From Spirochaetota bacterium (GTDB lineage Bacteria > Spirochaetota > Spirochaetia > JABEVK01): a stretch of 58,727 nucleotides of DNA. Below the pieces are notes generated by a model. That model did not search any database. It had not been told where the DNA came from and worked only from the letters and a program-made list of their open reading frames with translations. Of this stretch, positions 25,001 through 32,300 are shown piece by piece; the stretch's first letter is position 1, and every line of letters begins with the position of its first letter. The stretch covers positions 1 to 58,727 of the forward strand of contig JAIFLN010000069.1 in assembly GCA_020049045.1 (NCBI GenBank), in the 5' to 3' direction. The position numbers were made by a program, and so were the translations under genes.

Positions 25001-25463
25001 CTTCCGCCTCAGGGACAGCTTGAGCCTCACCGAACAGGTCATCCAGTGACTCGCCCAAGTCGGCCAAGGGTTCGAGCTCGGGTTCGGGCTCAGATTCGGG
25101 CTCGGGCTCAGGCTCGGAGTCAAACACAGGGGCAGGACCGAGAACATCATCGAGGCTCGGTCCGAGAGAGTCCTCCCCGTGGTCGGGAACTTCCGTAGAA
25201 AACAGGTCATCCAGATCGGAAGCAACAGGATCTTCTTCTAAAACCTCAGGAGCCAATTCTGCGTCAAAGGGTGGCTCTTCATCCAGAACAAGCGGCTCTT
25301 CAGTCGGCATTCCACCCAGCAAGTCTGCCAGGTCGTCGTCCAACTGGGACTCAGGGGGGAGAATCTCGTCGAGGGGGAGGCCCTTCTCGGCCTGAATTTC
25401 AGGCTCTCGGGCCAGGCCTTGAACGATAGCCTTGAACTGTTCGACCGCTTCTATGGAAGGCAT
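22029..25463 (-). CDS. Giant TPR membrane protein, probable periplasmic flagellar collar protein (FlcA-like)
   Basis: An 1144-residue single-pass protein. Residues 1-250 are strongly acidic and low in complexity, with an EPEPEPESEPEPELEP run and repeats of a PSAE(D/E)F unit. A globular stretch is followed by one membrane helix at about 352-378 (VSALITLAAAVLVLLGWNFLL). The rest is helical repeats of TPR type (for example LFAQARYYWPVQDRFFQYAEAY and YRLGVIHYEKRDFDLSIKRF), interrupted near 700-745 by a Gly/Ala/His-rich linker. A soluble N-terminus, one helix and a large TPR domain is the layout of spirochaete FlcA (BB0326 in Borrelia), which builds the flagellar collar and helps stator assembly. 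The match is by architecture only. It is divergent from the CBM48 protein. Confidence 0.6.
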   Translation of the reverse strand: MPSIEAVEQFKAIVQGLAREPEIQAEKGLPLDEILPPESQLDDDLADLLGGMPTEEPLVLDEEPPFDAELAPEVLEEDPVASDLDDLFSTEVPDHGEDSLGPSLDDVLGPAPVFDSEPEPEPESEPEPELEPLADLGESLDDLFGEAQAVPEAEDFSIAEEVPSAEDFSSNEEFPSAEEFPAGDDFEFGDAMGDSEFPELAGFADTKEEDVEAFDAMKEADEFQLGDFESQFGITADDHTDAELLNPAQALALNTVSYKSFSLSDSEFVTVQSALLRLPLNLRLAIEELIGEKEVALDDLEKVIRLLSAQTPARSLALVVGKILGRKIVIPAGFEKGSGAALEARRGTLWYNLQTVMLPVLRVSALITLAAAVLVLLGWNFLLKPYKANELYDRGLVAVRQYDAVLADELFAQARYYWPVQDRFFQYAEAYQDTGNYDRARRKYLELLQPSVKVYRDEDKPLLEERFGKPLAALPEGLEGQALADRLVEKKAAADAYYAYVAKLLSVDTATSDFENLIPGEVHFGNPDTKGLLDYSRFETEFGFDGRQREAHFRRADLVLKPLLSQSPGHKAGLLRKADNFLAWSQALSSRESLSNANTSLSEYLRLYGYDSPVTWRFVRVFLLQDEEAELLKARWFIDREESLLEKERMIPLAQRTIEEEYGIRPKPVELPEAPTAEELAEMAAKLKEERAKLDAMAPAEGGGGGHSAPAAAPAAGHSLLRSSAAPAEGGGHGGGGEGAAAGPSLEPPYKYPNSSQPFRPDYLEKIDTLILRAMDGEKTLPELHYQLSRLYRATRSSQDERRALAAADTYFQRLEPRKARLADRPAMRVATSNRIGEIFDEGGEPLQAEKYYLDAQKTFESYRALGLVTLDNESARLFRNLGNLYYRQTPGVEALGGGTVPGGWDQALSLFETAEEGHWEEPAITYRLGVIHYEKRDFDLSIKRFFALDRPGNKGESSGRDNPNLLYAMGNALFRSGNFASAEGYYRELLALLQGRRSRIPDYDPVVRATHKALAQRIYETWNNLAAAEYRSSNTFKSGTPEFREALAALTTARAQAQILGRDLYENKAELDITLIEEKDLQAIRDNEAQIVAKTRKEKGLIEANLQVLSLIESATPARKELLAKQLEIFARIPLELDQAEAP

Positions 25464-25527
25464 GTATTACCAGTATCGGAGATTTGGAATTAAACCCTTT
25501 CCAGAATTCTCCGAAAAGTATAACAGA

Positions 25528-26343
25528 ATGAACCAATTCATGAGAATCTCCTGCACTTTCCTTCTCCTGATGCCCTTGTCTGCCTTCGCCCAGCATGGCG
25601 GGACGGAAACAGCCCCCAGTAATCAGCCGCCCGCCGCCACTCCGGCCCCAGACAATATCAACACCTACCTGCACCTGCAGGTAAACAACCTTCACAAGGC
25701 CGAGGCTCCCAAGGTTCAGGACAAAAAACTGATCCTCACCTGGAAAGGAGATGTCACGCCCCGCTATGTGGCCGTGGCCTTTCAGCACGAGGCCTACCGC
25801 CAAAAGCATGTTTTTTGGCGCAACCAGCACGGTGTGCATTTCCTGGTGATGGATTTGACTTCCGATATGCCCCTTACCCTCGAATACCGTCTGATTGTCG
25901 ATGGTCTCTGGCAGGCCGACGCAACCAATACCAACCGTTACCGCAATGACCAAGGCATTGTTCTCAGCCGGGTTTCTCTTTCGGCGGCTTCGTTGCCGGC
26001 CCATCATGGTCCGGTTCAGGGCAATTTCGGCCAGGTGGAATTCGCCTACCATGGCAAACCGGGTCAACAAGTTTCCCTCGTCGGCAACTTCAACCAATGG
26101 GATCCCTTCGCGCATTTCCTGGAGGAAATGCACCCCGGTGAGTTTCACCTGACACTTCAATTGCCGCCAGGCACCCTTCTATACAAATTTGTTGTGGGGA
26201 CAAAGTCCTTTCTCGATCCGGGAAACGCCCGCACTGGACACGATGAACAAGGTGGCACTTTTTCGTACTTCGAAAACAAGCTGACCACCCCGGGCAAAGT
26301 TCTGGATGCGACGATGGCCGTCGCTTCGGCTGCCCACCACTGA
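25528..26343 (+). CDS. Secreted protein with a CBM48/AMPK-type glycogen-binding domain
   Basis: About 271 residues. A signal peptide covers the start (MRISCTFLLLMPLSAFA, cut before QHGG); initiation could also be at the ATG at 25540. After a Pro/Ala/Thr-rich linker there are two E-set-like beta domains. The second (about 195-270) has the CBM48 pattern VEFAYHGKPGQQVSLVGNFN with QWDPF, and later GTLLYKFVVG. No catalytic domain is attached, so it may bind a glucan or serve as a structural envelope protein. The next gene starts on the last base of this stop codon (TGATG), so the two are co-transcribed. Confidence 0.7.
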   Translation: MNQFMRISCTFLLLMPLSAFAQHGGTETAPSNQPPAATPAPDNINTYLHLQVNNLHKAEAPKVQDKKLILTWKGDVTPRYVAVAFQHEAYRQKHVFWRNQHGVHFLVMDLTSDMPLTLEYRLIVDGLWQADATNTNRYRNDQGIVLSRVSLSAASLPAHHGPVQGNFGQVEFAYHGKPGQQVSLVGNFNQWDPFAHFLEEMHPGEFHLTLQLPPGTLLYKFVVGTKSFLDPGNARTGHDEQGGTFSYFENKLTTPGKVLDATMAVASAAHH

Positions 26344-27494
26344 TGGCCGGGCTCTGGCAGAACGCTTGGGACCAGGCACGAAACCATCCTTCCTTCCTCG
26401 ATTTGACGGACTCACGGTTTCACCAGAACGGGTTGCTGCCAAACCGGGCCGTATTTGAACGGGCCTTTAGCCGTTGGCTCGATGGGCGCAGTTATGAACC
26501 CGACAGCCGCGGAGCCTCTGCGGCCCGAGCGGCCCTCAGAACCTTCTACGCCTCCGAGGGCTGGCTTTTGCCGGACGACAATTTCTTCCTGACGGCAGGA
26601 ACCAGCGAGGCGTATACGCTTCTGTTTTCGACCCTGGCCGCCTCTGGTGAAGCCGTCGCACTCCCCCGACCCGGATACCCGCTTTTTGAACACCTAGCCG
26701 CACATTCCCGGTTGGATACCGTGTTCTACGACCAGCCCTGGGCCAAGGGCTGGCAGCCTGATATCGAAAGCCTCGAGTCCTGTCTGACCCCCCAAACCCG
26801 CTTTGTCGTCGTGATCAGCCCCAACAACCCAACGGGCCAGGTGGTTTCTGCCGCCAGTTTGTCCTCCCTTGCGGAGGTTTGCCGCCGCCACGATCTGATG
26901 CTGATTGTTGATGAGGTGTTCGATGCCTGCTGGGAAGGGCCTGATCCCCTGCCTCGGCCCGGGGCCCTGTTTCCCGATGTCAAGACGTTTACCCTCAACG
27001 GCATTTCCAAACGGTTCGGCAGTCCTGATCTGAAACTGGCCTGGATTGCTGTCTCGGGTCCCGAGGCTTGGGTCAAAGAAACAGGGTCACGGTTGGAACT
27101 GGCCAACGACACCTTTCTTTCGGCCAATAGTTACAGCCAGTTTTTGTTGCCAGAATTGTTTGCTGCCATGAGCCCGTGGCAACATCAGCTGCGCTCGGTG
27201 CTGGAGGCCAACCGGACCGTCATGACTCAGTGGATGGAGAAGGAGACCCGCGTCAAAGGTTTGGTTCCTCGGGGAGGGATCCATGGTCTGTGGCGGTTCG
27301 AGGGGTTGCCAAGGCGGTTTGACGATGAAGCCTGGGCGGTGGAACTGATGAAACAGGACCAGCTGGCCCTCCATCCAGGATTCTTCTACGATGTGCAGGA
27401 GCCCGGGGTGTGGCTGGTCTACAGCCTTCTGAAAGCGCCGGCAGCCTTCCGTGAGGGTCTGGCCCGGCTGGAACAGCGGTTCAGTTCAGTCTAG
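26343..27494 (+). CDS. Class I/II PLP-dependent aminotransferase
   Basis: A 383-residue fold-type I aminotransferase. Key segments are LTAGTSEAYTLLFSTLA for cofactor phosphate binding, ISPNNPTGQVV, LIVDEVFDACW and the Schiff-base lysine in NGISKRFGSPDLKLAW (near 222). The family includes aspartate-, alanine- and aromatic-type enzymes and the substrate cannot be read. It is translationally coupled to the secreted CBM48 gene, an odd pairing. The 3' end overlaps the convergent GH18 gene by 14 bp. Confidence 0.85.
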   Translation: MAGLWQNAWDQARNHPSFLDLTDSRFHQNGLLPNRAVFERAFSRWLDGRSYEPDSRGASAARAALRTFYASEGWLLPDDNFFLTAGTSEAYTLLFSTLAASGEAVALPRPGYPLFEHLAAHSRLDTVFYDQPWAKGWQPDIESLESCLTPQTRFVVVISPNNPTGQVVSAASLSSLAEVCRRHDLMLIVDEVFDACWEGPDPLPRPGALFPDVKTFTLNGISKRFGSPDLKLAWIAVSGPEAWVKETGSRLELANDTFLSANSYSQFLLPELFAAMSPWQHQLRSVLEANRTVMTQWMEKETRVKGLVPRGGIHGLWRFEGLPRRFDDEAWAVELMKQDQLALHPGFFYDVQEPGVWLVYSLLKAPAAFREGLARLEQRFSSV

Positions 27495-28500
27495 CCAACG
27501 CTTTTCTCGTTTGAGTGATGGCACCGAGCAAGCTCGAATCATCGGTAGTGTCTTGGCCGATTTCCCAGATCATCACACCCGAAAGACCGGCATTCTTGGC
27601 AAACTGAACCTTGCGTTGCACGGTTTCAATGCCGTTGAAGTAGTAACCGGAAACGGTGTCCTGGGCGGGCGAGAGCTGGTATCGCTTCTGAAGGGTTTTG
27701 TAGCTGAGAGCCGAAGACCAGGCCGGCCCGCGCGAGGTGTAACCTCTGCCATAAAAAGGGATTCCCAGAAGCAGTTTGGAGGGTGCAACCCCCTGATCCA
27801 CCATGGAATCCACGAGATTTTCAACTTTCTCAAGGGTCGAGTGCCGCCCCGCATCGTCGTAAAGCATGCCATGGACCCTGTCAACGGCAGCATAAGCCTC
27901 GGGTTGAAGGGGTCGGGAGGGACTAACCGCCACCGTCAGTTTCAAACCACGAAGCGAGAATTGCCGCCTCAGCCCCTGAAGGAGAGCGGTGTAGGCCCCC
28001 TGCTGGTCAGCCGAGGGATACTCCCAGTCAAAATCGGCACCGTCAAAACCCTCGATCACCAAGAAGGTCGCCAGATTGTTGGCAAACTTAGCGCGAAGCG
28101 CCGGGTCTGAGGCAATGGCCGAAAGGGCACCCCTCTGTTTATGGTCGGTGACCCCCATCAAAATCCGTGTGCCGAACTCTTTCTTGATTTTCTTCAAGAA
28201 ATCCCGGTGGTTGTCGGTTAAAACGGCATGACTCAAGGTGCCGTTCGACAGGGGAGAGAGAGTGAAGTAGACAAGATCGGTCAGATGGCGGGCTTGTGAG
28301 GGGTTGAAAGAACCGATTTTTCCTGCGGGGAGGTACCCTACAACCTCAAGACCAGCCAGAGGGCTTGTGGTGCTGTCTTCGGAAATTCCAGGGGTGGAAC
28401 CTTGGGGATAGAGGTAGAACCCAAGGTTTCCTAAGCTGCAACCAGACAACACAATCGAGACGACGAGGGCCGAAAGGGCCCGAACAACATTTTTTTGCAT
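27481..28500 (-). CDS. GH18 family glycoside hydrolase, lipoprotein
   Basis: A 339-residue secreted hydrolase of family 18 (chitinase/peptidoglycan-hydrolase type). The lipobox LSGC at about 17-20 marks it as an Lgt substrate. The catalytic signature DGADFDWEY (DxxDxDxE, near 153-161) is complete, so it should be active. Other segments are LLGIPFYGRGY and GVMIWEIGQDT, the latter like the end of the barrel in GH18 enzymes. The ATG at 28500 is chosen because the signal peptide follows it; the frame is open 87 codons further, into the divergent mtnN gene, without similarity. Substrate (chitin-like or peptidoglycan) is unknown. Confidence 0.87.
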   Translation of the reverse strand: MQKNVVRALSALVVSIVLSGCSLGNLGFYLYPQGSTPGISEDSTTSPLAGLEVVGYLPAGKIGSFNPSQARHLTDLVYFTLSPLSNGTLSHAVLTDNHRDFLKKIKKEFGTRILMGVTDHKQRGALSAIASDPALRAKFANNLATFLVIEGFDGADFDWEYPSADQQGAYTALLQGLRRQFSLRGLKLTVAVSPSRPLQPEAYAAVDRVHGMLYDDAGRHSTLEKVENLVDSMVDQGVAPSKLLLGIPFYGRGYTSRGPAWSSALSYKTLQKRYQLSPAQDTVSGYYFNGIETVQRKVQFAKNAGLSGVMIWEIGQDTTDDSSLLGAITQTRKALARLN

Positions 28501-28551
28501 CCGCCGAAAGGTTTTATCGCAAACGCCGGAGAAATTCCAGCCCAAAACCCG

Positions 28552-28557
28552 TACAAT
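28552..28557 (+). promoter_or_regulatory. -10-like hexamer TACAAT just before mtnN
   Basis: TACAAT ends 6 bp before the mtnN ATG, the same geometry as at ravA, and no separate SD is visible apart from an AGGG directly next to the start. This suggests a leaderless mRNA. The -35 region 17 bp upstream (GAGAAA) is poor. Confidence 0.35.
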
Positions 28558-28563
28558 AGGGTC

Positions 28564-29244
28564 ATGATTGGAATAATAGGAGCTATGGCTCCGGAAATGG
28601 CGTTGCTGGCGGCCGCTCTCGAAGGCACTCAGGAGCGCACCGCCGCGGGGATGTCGTTTAAGACAGGCACCTTGGAAGGCAAGGAAGTGGTGCTGTTGCA
28701 ATGCGGTATCGGCAAAGTGAATGCCGCTGTCGGTGCCGCCCTTCTCATTGAGTTGTTCCATCCGACTGCTATTTTGAACACCGGGTCAGCGGGCGGTCTT
28801 CTGGCTACCCAGAACTTCGGTGACACGGTGGTGAGCACGGCGGTGGTCCACCACGATGTGGACGTCACGGCTTTCGGGTACGCCTCGGGACAAATCCCCG
28901 GTCTGCCTGTCTCATTTCCCTCGGATCCCGCCTTGGTTGCCCTGGCCGACACGTGTTTGAAAGAGGTCCCTCATACTACGGGAATCATCGGATCAGGGGA
29001 TATCTTCGTTCATGACCCGTTGGTCATCGCGCGAATTCAATCGCGCTTTCCCGACCTCTGCGCTGTCGAGATGGAGGCCGCGGCCATCGCACAGGCCTGT
29101 TTTCTGTGCCAAACCCCCTTTGTCGTGGTGCGGGCCCTGAGTGATATCGCGGGTCAGGAATCCCCCATGGCTTTTGCGGAATTCTTACCCCTCGCCAGTC
29201 AGAACTCCAGCCGTTTGGTTCTGAATATGCTACGGTTACTCTAG
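28564..29244 (+). CDS. mtnN: 5'-methylthioadenosine/S-adenosylhomocysteine nucleosidase (Pfs)
   Basis: A 226-residue nucleosidase that splits adenine from S-adenosylhomocysteine and methylthioadenosine, feeding LuxS. The N-terminus MIGIIGAMAPEMALL contains the catalytic Glu, followed by CGIGKVNAAVGAALLI, NTGSAGGL, AVEMEAAAIAQ (second Glu, near 173) and VRALSDIA with the catalytic Asp. Length is typical (about 230). It lies 7 bp upstream of luxS, the classic pfs-luxS pair. The start at 28564 is set by the conserved N-terminus. Confidence 0.95.
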   Translation: MIGIIGAMAPEMALLAAALEGTQERTAAGMSFKTGTLEGKEVVLLQCGIGKVNAAVGAALLIELFHPTAILNTGSAGGLLATQNFGDTVVSTAVVHHDVDVTAFGYASGQIPGLPVSFPSDPALVALADTCLKEVPHTTGIIGSGDIFVHDPLVIARIQSRFPDLCAVEMEAAAIAQACFLCQTPFVVVRALSDIAGQESPMAFAEFLPLASQNSSRLVLNMLRLL

Positions 29245-29251
29245 GAGCCTC

Positions 29252-29734
29252 ATGATGGAGAAAATTGCCAGCTTTCAGATCGACCACCTGCGCCTCAAGC
29301 GAGGTGTCTACGTCAGCCGGGCCGACAAGTTTGGTTCGACGGTCATCACAACCTTTGACCTGCGTATGAAGGAACCCAACAAAGAACCCGTGATGGATGT
29401 CCCGGCACTTCATACTCTGGAACACCTGGGGGCGACCTTCCTCCGATCTCACCCGGTTTGGAAAGACAGGACGGTGTATTTTGGTCCCATGGGGTGTCGT
29501 ACAGGGTTGTATATCGTCCTGGAAGGAACCCTCGACAGTCAGGCCGTCGTTCCGCTGGTGCAGGAGTTTCTGAGGTGGACCCTTGCCTTCCGTGGAGAGA
29601 TTCCCGGAGCCAGTGCCATCGAATGCGGCAACTGGCGCGATCAGAACCTGGAAATGGCCCAATGGGAAGCCAAAAAATTTCTGGATGAAGTGATGGCCTT
29701 TCCGAAGCCCGAAAACCTGAACTACCCGGCCTGA
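29252..29734 (+). CDS. luxS: S-ribosylhomocysteine lyase LuxS
   Basis: A 160-residue metalloenzyme that cleaves S-ribosylhomocysteine to homocysteine and the AI-2 precursor DPD. The metal ligands are in place: HTLEH (His54, His58) and the Cys of ECGNWRDQN near 125, and the catalytic Cys is in GPMGCRTG near 82. AGGAG precedes the start; the second ATG at 29255 has better spacing and may be the true start. With mtnN directly upstream this completes S-adenosylhomocysteine recycling and allows AI-2 production. No AI-2 receptor (LuxP/LsrB) was recognised in the window. Confidence 0.96.
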   Translation: MMEKIASFQIDHLRLKRGVYVSRADKFGSTVITTFDLRMKEPNKEPVMDVPALHTLEHLGATFLRSHPVWKDRTVYFGPMGCRTGLYIVLEGTLDSQAVVPLVQEFLRWTLAFRGEIPGASAIECGNWRDQNLEMAQWEAKKFLDEVMAFPKPENLNYPA

Positions 29735-29741
29735 GCAATCC

Positions 29742-30569
29742 ATGCAGGGCCCGTTCTTCAGTCTCAACGGTGAACTCAAGCCGACCACCGAGGCTACGGT
29801 ACCTCTCGATGATCTGGCTTTTGCCTACGGCTTCGGGGTGTATGAGACCCTCAAAGTACGGCACGGTGTCCTATTCTTTCCGGAACAGCACGAAGAACGG
29901 CTGTGGCACAGCGCAAAAACCCTGGGGCTGGAGCACCCGTTCCAGCCGGGCGATTTCGGCCGCTTTTTAAACGCCCTGGTCAAGGCCAACCAGACTGGTG
30001 ATGCCAATCTGAAAGCTTTGCTGGTAGGAGGGCCCCACGCCGCTGAAGCCCGGCTGGCGATTTTGCAGCTGGCCCCGCTGTTCCCCGACCGAAAAAACTA
30101 CAAACACGGCGGTACGGCCATCACCTGGCAGGGCGAGAGGGTGTATCCGCAAGCCAAGACGCTGAACATGCTGGTCAGCTACCTGGCCTACCGCGAAGCC
30201 CAGCACAGGGGTGCCTACGACGCCCTGCTGGTCAACCGTCACGGGCAGATCACCGAGGGAACCCGCACCAACTTCTTTATCACCGATGGAACGGGTTTGG
30301 CCTGTGCCCCCGCCGCTCAGGTTCTGGAAGGGGTCACCCAGTTGACCGTACGCGAGGTCATCCGCAGCTTGGGAATCACCCTGGAGGAACGGCCCATCCC
30401 CTTGGCGGAAGCCGTCGGGTGGCAGGGGGCCTTTCTCACCTCCACCTCCACCAAAATCATGCCCCTGCGCCAGATCGATGACCTGGTGATTCCCCTCAGT
30501 CCGCTTGTTGACCGCCTGCGCCGGGCCTACGACGACTGGCTCGACGCGTACGCACGGGGCCGCACCTGA
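29742..30569 (+). CDS. Class IV aminotransferase (BCAT / D-amino-acid transaminase / ADC lyase family)
   Basis: A 275-residue fold-type IV PLP enzyme. Visible are LDDLAFAYGFGVYETLKV near the N-terminus, the PLP lysine in the AKTLNMLVSYLA segment and the cofactor-binding ITEGTRTNFFI. The family includes branched-chain aminotransferases, D-alanine aminotransferase and aminodeoxychorismate lyase, and these marks do not separate them. It starts 7 bp after luxS. Its stop overlaps the proposed CTG start of the next gene (CTGA). Confidence 0.82.
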   Translation: MQGPFFSLNGELKPTTEATVPLDDLAFAYGFGVYETLKVRHGVLFFPEQHEERLWHSAKTLGLEHPFQPGDFGRFLNALVKANQTGDANLKALLVGGPHAAEARLAILQLAPLFPDRKNYKHGGTAITWQGERVYPQAKTLNMLVSYLAYREAQHRGAYDALLVNRHGQITEGTRTNFFITDGTGLACAPAAQVLEGVTQLTVREVIRSLGITLEERPIPLAEAVGWQGAFLTSTSTKIMPLRQIDDLVIPLSPLVDRLRRAYDDWLDAYARGRT

Positions 30570-31846
30570 GCCCGCCTGAACAGCCAGACCTCTTGGTGAT
30601 CGGCGGTGGCCCTGCGGGAATGATGGCGGCAGGGCGGGCCGCCGAGTTGGGTGCCACGGTGGTGCTGTTGGAGAAAAACCCTTCCCTGGGACGCAAGCTT
30701 CTGATTTCTGGCGGCGGCCGGTGCAACTTCACCAATGCCGAGCCCGATGTGCGGGTACTAGCCGACCACTACGGCGAGGCCCGTCATGCCCTGCTTTCCC
30801 CCTTCACGAAATTCTCATCTACCGAAACTCTGGCCTGGTTTGCGGCACGGGGAATGCCCTACAAAGTCGAAGACAATCAGCGGGCTTTTCCCGTCGACAA
30901 CCAGGCCAAGTCGGTGTTGGCTGTGCTCGACCGTTACCTGGCCGAAGGGAAGGTGAAACTGCGGCTGGGAACCGAGGTGCTGGGTTTCGAAATGGCAGGG
31001 GAGGAACAAACGGGTGCCAAACGGGTCACAGGGGTGAGACTTTCCCGTGAAACCCTGACAGCAAAACGCTACCTCGTTGCCACTGGAGGCACCTCGCACC
31101 CCGAAACCGGATCCACGGGCGACGGCTTTCGCTGGTTGTCCGACCTGGGACTCAAGGTGAGGTTTCCCGAACCCAGCCTGGTTCCAGTGGCAGTCAAAGA
31201 GCCTTGGGTGGCCGACCTGGCCGGCCTGGCCTTTCCCGAGGCGGGGTTGTCGGCGTGGGTGGGCACCGAAAAGCTCGAATTCCGCAAAGGCAAGCTTCTG
31301 TTCACCCATTTTGGACTCTCGGGTCCGCTGGTGCTCAACTTTGCCAGTCAGCTGTCAAAAATTCGCAGCCGGACCGCCCGTCAGGGGGACCTTGTGTTGA
31401 AGGTGGACTTTTTCCCCCATAGTGATGCCAAGACCCTGGACCGAGAACTCGTGGAGCTCTTCACGTCCCAGTCAGGCAAAAAGCTCAAGAATGCCTTGGG
31501 CGGATTGCTCCCCCCTCGGGTGATACCCCGGCTGCTGACGCTTTCAGGAGCCGATCCAGAGAAAGCCCTCGCCCAGGTCACCAGGGTGGAACGCGAAGGC
31601 CTCGTGGCCGTGCTCAAGGGCTTTCCGCTGACCTTCAAAAAGCTGATGGACGAAAGTCGGGCCATCGTCAGCTCGGGCGGTCTTCACGTTGACGAAATCG
31701 ACTGGCGGACGATGAACTGCAAGAAAGTTCCAAATTTGGCTGTGACGGGTGACCTTCTGGACATCAACCGGCCTTCGGGAGGCTTCAGTTTACAATTGTG
31801 CTGGGCCACCGGTTGGGTGGCCGGCACCGCCAGTTCCTATTCTTGA
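30566..31846 (+). CDS. HI0933/YhiN family flavoprotein (NAD(P)/FAD-dependent oxidoreductase)
   Basis: About 426 residues. The dinucleotide-binding motif is DLLVIGGGPAGMMAAGRAAE, followed by LEKNPSLGRKLLISGGGRCN, a hallmark of the HI0933 family, and ending with TGDLLDINRPSGGFSLQLCW, also typical. The ordinary starts (TTG 30593, GTG 30596) would cut into the first beta strand of the FAD-binding fold. The frame is open upstream to a CTG at 30566 that overlaps the preceding stop (CTGA) and adds the normal leader SPPEQPDLL. I therefore propose CTG. The reaction catalysed by this family is not established. Confidence 0.85.
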   Translation: MSPPEQPDLLVIGGGPAGMMAAGRAAELGATVVLLEKNPSLGRKLLISGGGRCNFTNAEPDVRVLADHYGEARHALLSPFTKFSSTETLAWFAARGMPYKVEDNQRAFPVDNQAKSVLAVLDRYLAEGKVKLRLGTEVLGFEMAGEEQTGAKRVTGVRLSRETLTAKRYLVATGGTSHPETGSTGDGFRWLSDLGLKVRFPEPSLVPVAVKEPWVADLAGLAFPEAGLSAWVGTEKLEFRKGKLLFTHFGLSGPLVLNFASQLSKIRSRTARQGDLVLKVDFFPHSDAKTLDRELVELFTSQSGKKLKNALGGLLPPRVIPRLLTLSGADPEKALAQVTRVEREGLVAVLKGFPLTFKKLMDESRAIVSSGGLHVDEIDWRTMNCKKVPNLAVTGDLLDINRPSGGFSLQLCWATGWVAGTASSYS

Positions 31847-31870
31847 CAAGCCTGACAAAGTCCGTAAGCT
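31843..31870 (+). promoter_or_regulatory. Possible promoter for the OsmC gene
   Basis: A perfect TTGACA overlaps the end of the flavoprotein gene and is followed after 16 bp by TAAGCT, a poor -10. The -10 ends 8 bp before the osmC-like ATG at 31879, which has no SD, so the transcript would be leaderless. Speculative because the -10 matches only three consensus bases. Confidence 0.3.
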
Positions 31871-31878
31871 TTAGCGGC

Positions 31879-32295
31879 ATGAAGATCACCCTGAAACGCC
31901 TGGAGGCCCCCTTTTATCTGGAGGCCGAAAATGAAGAAGGTAACACCCTGACCATGGACGCAAGTCCCAATATCGGCGGCACCGGGCGGGGTTTCCGTCC
32001 TATGCAGACGCTCCTGGCGGGTTTGGCCGGTTGCTCCACCATCGATGTGGTCGTGATTCTCCAGAAGTCCAAGCAGCCGCTTGACGATATCCAGGTCGAG
32101 GTTGAGGGACTGCGCCAGGAAGGCGTCGAGCCCTCGTTGTTTGAGAAGATCCATGTTCGCTACAAGCTCAAGGGCGGGTTTACCGATGAAGCCGCCCAAA
32201 GGGCCTGCGACTGGTCGATGCAAAAGTACTGTTCGGTGGCAAAGACCCTCGAAAAAACCGCCGTCATCACTTGGAACTGGGAACGGGTCGAGTAA
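31879..32295 (+). CDS. OsmC/Ohr family protein
   Basis: A 138-residue protein of the OsmC family, small thiol peroxidases or redox proteins. The central segment FRPMQTLLAGLAGCSTIDVV carries the conserved first Cys, and the second is near SMQKYCSVAKTLEKTA at the C-terminus. The start MKITLKRLEAPF is chosen at the ATG at 31879. The family detoxifies organic hydroperoxides in well-studied members; the YhfA-like subgroup, which this resembles, is less characterised. It sits between the flavoprotein and metZ (5-bp gap). Confidence 0.88.
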   Translation: MKITLKRLEAPFYLEAENEEGNTLTMDASPNIGGTGRGFRPMQTLLAGLAGCSTIDVVVILQKSKQPLDDIQVEVEGLRQEGVEPSLFEKIHVRYKLKGGFTDEAAQRACDWSMQKYCSVAKTLEKTAVITWNWERVE

Positions 32296-32300
32296 CCACT

